64,000 nucleotides of DNA, taken from Flavobacterium flavigenum (lineage in GTDB: Bacteria > Bacteroidota > Bacteroidia > Flavobacteriales > Flavobacteriaceae). Below the pieces are notes generated by a model. That model had not been told where the DNA came from, made no database searches, and saw only the letters and a list, made by a program, of their open reading frames with translations. A program made the position numbers and the translations under genes. Shown in pieces: positions 62,305 to 64,000 of the stretch. The number at the start of each line of letters is the position of its first letter. The first letter of the stretch is position 1. The stretch is taken from assembly GCF_027111255.2 (NCBI RefSeq), contig NZ_CP114285.2, positions 3,596,001 to 3,660,000 of the forward strand. The letters are read 5' to 3'.

Positions 62305-63159
62305 ATGAAATCAAATATTAAATTTTGCCTTTATTTATTTGTTTTGGTTTTTTGTAATAAGGGATTTTCACAACAAAATGGGACTACAATTCACCTGTGG
62401 AAAGATGGCGCTCCCGGTTTTGAAAATCTTAAAAATGAACCTGAGCAGGCACAGGACTGGTGGGTCAGAAATATTCATAACCCATCCATAACAGCTTATT
62501 TTCCTGAGAAGCCAAATGGATTGGCAGTACTTATTTGTCCCGGAGGCGGGCATGAAAAGCTGGTTTTTAATTCGGAAGGAAAAGATGCTGCTGCGTTTTT
62601 AAACAGTATAGGAATTACAGCTTTTGTCCTGAAATACCGTTTAGCCAGAACAAAAGATTCTCCATATAAATTAGAAACCCACATTAAGCAGGACGCCGAA
62701 AGAGCGATGAGACTCATAAGAAGCAAGGCAGCAGAATATAAAATTGATGTCAACCGAATTGGTGCGATGGGATTTTCTGCTGGCGGGGAAGTGGTTGCGC
62801 TGATTGCCTATAATTCTAATAATGTTGTGAAAAACACTTCAGATGCAATAGATAAATTAGACGCACAACCCAATTTTCAAATATTAGTGTATCCCGGACC
62901 ATTGTTTATTCCGAAAGAAATTAAGACCGATGCGCCACCCGCTTTTTTAGTGGCGGCAAATGATGATTCCTGTTGTTCAGGACCAATAGTGGAATTGCTC
63001 AACGGATACCGAAAAGCGAATGTTCCGGTAGAAATGCATTTATACTCTAAAGGCGGACATGCTTTTAATATGGGCAAAAGATCCAAAACAAACTCACTCA
63101 AAACCTGGTCACAGCGACTAGCAGATTGGTTTGAGGATAATAATTATTTTTTGAAATAA
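62305..63159 (+). CDS. Secreted alpha/beta hydrolase, acetyl-esterase type
   Basis: 284 aa with a signal peptide (FVLVFCNKGFSQ). ICPGGGHEKL forms the oxyanion region, MGFSAGGEVVALI the nucleophile Ser, DAPPAFLVAANDDSC the Asp region and GGHAFNMG the His. Members of this group remove acetyl or other esters from polysaccharides or xylo-oligosaccharides. The substrate is not indicated by the surroundings. Confidence 0.88.
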   Translation: MKSNIKFCLYLFVLVFCNKGFSQQNGTTIHLWKDGAPGFENLKNEPEQAQDWWVRNIHNPSITAYFPEKPNGLAVLICPGGGHEKLVFNSEGKDAAAFLNSIGITAFVLKYRLARTKDSPYKLETHIKQDAERAMRLIRSKAAEYKIDVNRIGAMGFSAGGEVVALIAYNSNNVVKNTSDAIDKLDAQPNFQILVYPGPLFIPKEIKTDAPPAFLVAANDDSCCSGPIVELLNGYRKANVPVEMHLYSKGGHAFNMGKRSKTNSLKTWSQRLADWFEDNNYFLK

Positions 63160-63284
63160 GGATTTTGAATTTTATTTGGAAGTTACAGTCAATTATCATC
63201 AGTTATAGAATAAAACAATTAACCCGGAATTACTCCAGGCTAATTTTTTAGATACATTTTAGTATTTGGTTGGGATATTAAAAT

Positions 63285-64000
63285 TTAAAATGAGTACCCA
63301 AGTGTCAAGAGCCAATTTGATGGTGCTCCGGGGAACAACCGAATATAGTCATAACCGCCAACCCAATACGTTTTATTGGTTATATTGTTGGCATTCAACT
63401 GTATTTTAAACTTATTAATATTATAATACAAAGCAGCATTAAATAATGTGTAGCCTGGAATTGTTTGTGTTATGGTCTGACTTAAATTTCGGGTTGTTAC
63501 AAAGTTAGATCCCATTGCGATTCCAAAATCTTTAAGTACACCATTGGTAAAATTGTAACGCGTCCAGATATTGCCCTGCTGAACGGGTGTGTTAGGCTTT
63601 TGTCTTCCAATTTCGGTTGCTTCCGGACTTTCTGTTATATACGCTTCATTATAAGAATAGGCTGCCGAGATGCTCCAGTTTCTTGTTATACTTCCGTTTA
63701 CATCAATCTCAATACCTTTAGATTCTTCTTCTCCAATAGCCCGCATTAAATCCGGATTTGTAGTATCATTCGCCGGATACAAGGTGTTTTTCTGCTGAAT
63801 TTTAAATAAAGCTACAGTTACGAAAAGCCTTTCCTTAAACCAGGAAGATTTTCCTCCAAATTCAACCATATTACTTTCTAAAGGATCAAAAGGACCTCCT
63901 GCATTTGGATTTGATAGCGAAGAAGCTAATTGCGGATTATATCCTTTAACATAAGTCCCATAAAGATTAATGTTTGGATTAAGTGTATAGGTCAAACCAA
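63285..64000 (-). CDS. TonB-dependent siderophore receptor, C-terminal part
   Basis: At least 236 aa, continuing past the window. Barrel strands of the FhuA/FecA type: YGTYVKGYNPQLASSLSNPN, NMVEFGGKSSWFKERLFVTV, SKGIEIDVNGSITRNWSIS, KIQLNANNITNKTYWVGGYD, ending in LLTLGYSF with the terminal Phe. It imports ferric siderophores. Only the end is visible, so the specificity cannot be given. Confidence 0.9.
   Translation of the reverse strand, partial: GLTYTLNPNINLYGTYVKGYNPQLASSLSNPNAGGPFDPLESNMVEFGGKSSWFKERLFVTVALFKIQQKNTLYPANDTTNPDLMRAIGEEESKGIEIDVNGSITRNWSISAAYSYNEAYITESPEATEIGRQKPNTPVQQGNIWTRYNFTNGVLKDFGIAMGSNFVTTRNLSQTITQTIPGYTLFNAALYYNINKFKIQLNANNITNKTYWVGGYDYIRLFPGAPSNWLLTLGYSF

Noticed and set aside
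1..64000. CRISPR arrays, tRNA or rRNA genes, complete insertion sequences
   Set aside because: I looked for regularly spaced repeats, tRNA cloverleaf sequences and transposase frames and saw none; only short palindromic repeats are present.

Overview
The window is AT-rich and gene-dense and comes from a Bacteroidota genome, almost certainly a Flavobacterium relative. The evidence is the SusC/SusD pair, GLPGLI and TonB-linked outer-membrane proteins, the split MetH, a Bacteroidota-type VgrG (T6SSiii), TAnnTTTG-type promoters with almost no Shine-Dalgarno sequences, and several families of flavobacterial intergenic palindromes. All identifications come from reading the sequence and recalling protein families; no database search was run.

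Layout. 1-2214: the 3' part of a membrane pyrophosphatase with an odd Cys-rich tail. 2361-2935: a folded repeat and a decayed type III methyltransferase (mod) remnant. 3070-4824: a secreted C10 (streptopain-like) protease broken by one amber codon, followed by a small lipoprotein. 5238-18225: a polysaccharide utilisation locus (GH3, EEP-family enzyme, GH30, SusD, SusC) facing a divergent membrane-bound sensor with a LuxR-type HTH; the gene content suggests a beta-1,6-linked glucan. 18449-24550: a T6SS cargo cassette (VgrG, DUF2235/Tle1-like lipase, two tandem DUF2931-like lipoproteins, the second frameshifted at a G7 run). 24612-31565: deoxynucleoside kinase, a GLPGLI protein with its TonB-type partner, and an M28 peptidase.

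31675-59968 is a very large sulfur and methionine region: metK, metY, metX, thrA, an OsmC protein, metZ, an Rrf2 regulator, two TauE/SafE permeases, cysH, cysD, cysN, sulfite reductase, two siroheme genes, a ferredoxin-NADP reductase-like flavoprotein, metH in two pieces, and metF. Together they cover sulfate to sulfide, aspartate to acyl-homoserine to homocysteine, remethylation to methionine, and SAM. Two SAM-I riboswitches lie ahead of metX and metH. 60140-64000 holds a methyltransferase, a PLP decarboxylase, an alpha/beta hydrolase and the 3' end of a siderophore receptor.

The most unusual signal is a duplicated regulatory module at 33217-33770 (before metY) and 35403-36034 (before the metX riboswitch). 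Each copy reads: promoter, leader peptide, intrinsic terminator, second leader peptide, second terminator, small protein. The leader peptides are loaded with Met and Cys codons (for example KMMMCCMMPMC, or an ending RVCVC-stop). The two small proteins (56 and 66 aa) share only a C-terminal tail, SLLxxMYSxENExLFI. I read this as tandem ribosome-mediated attenuation by Met and Cys supply, stacked on a SAM riboswitch in the metX branch, plus an undescribed small-protein family. Other points of note: a structured metK leader, a duplicated synonymous 'ghost' gene tail at 51779-51917, and several palindromic repeat families.
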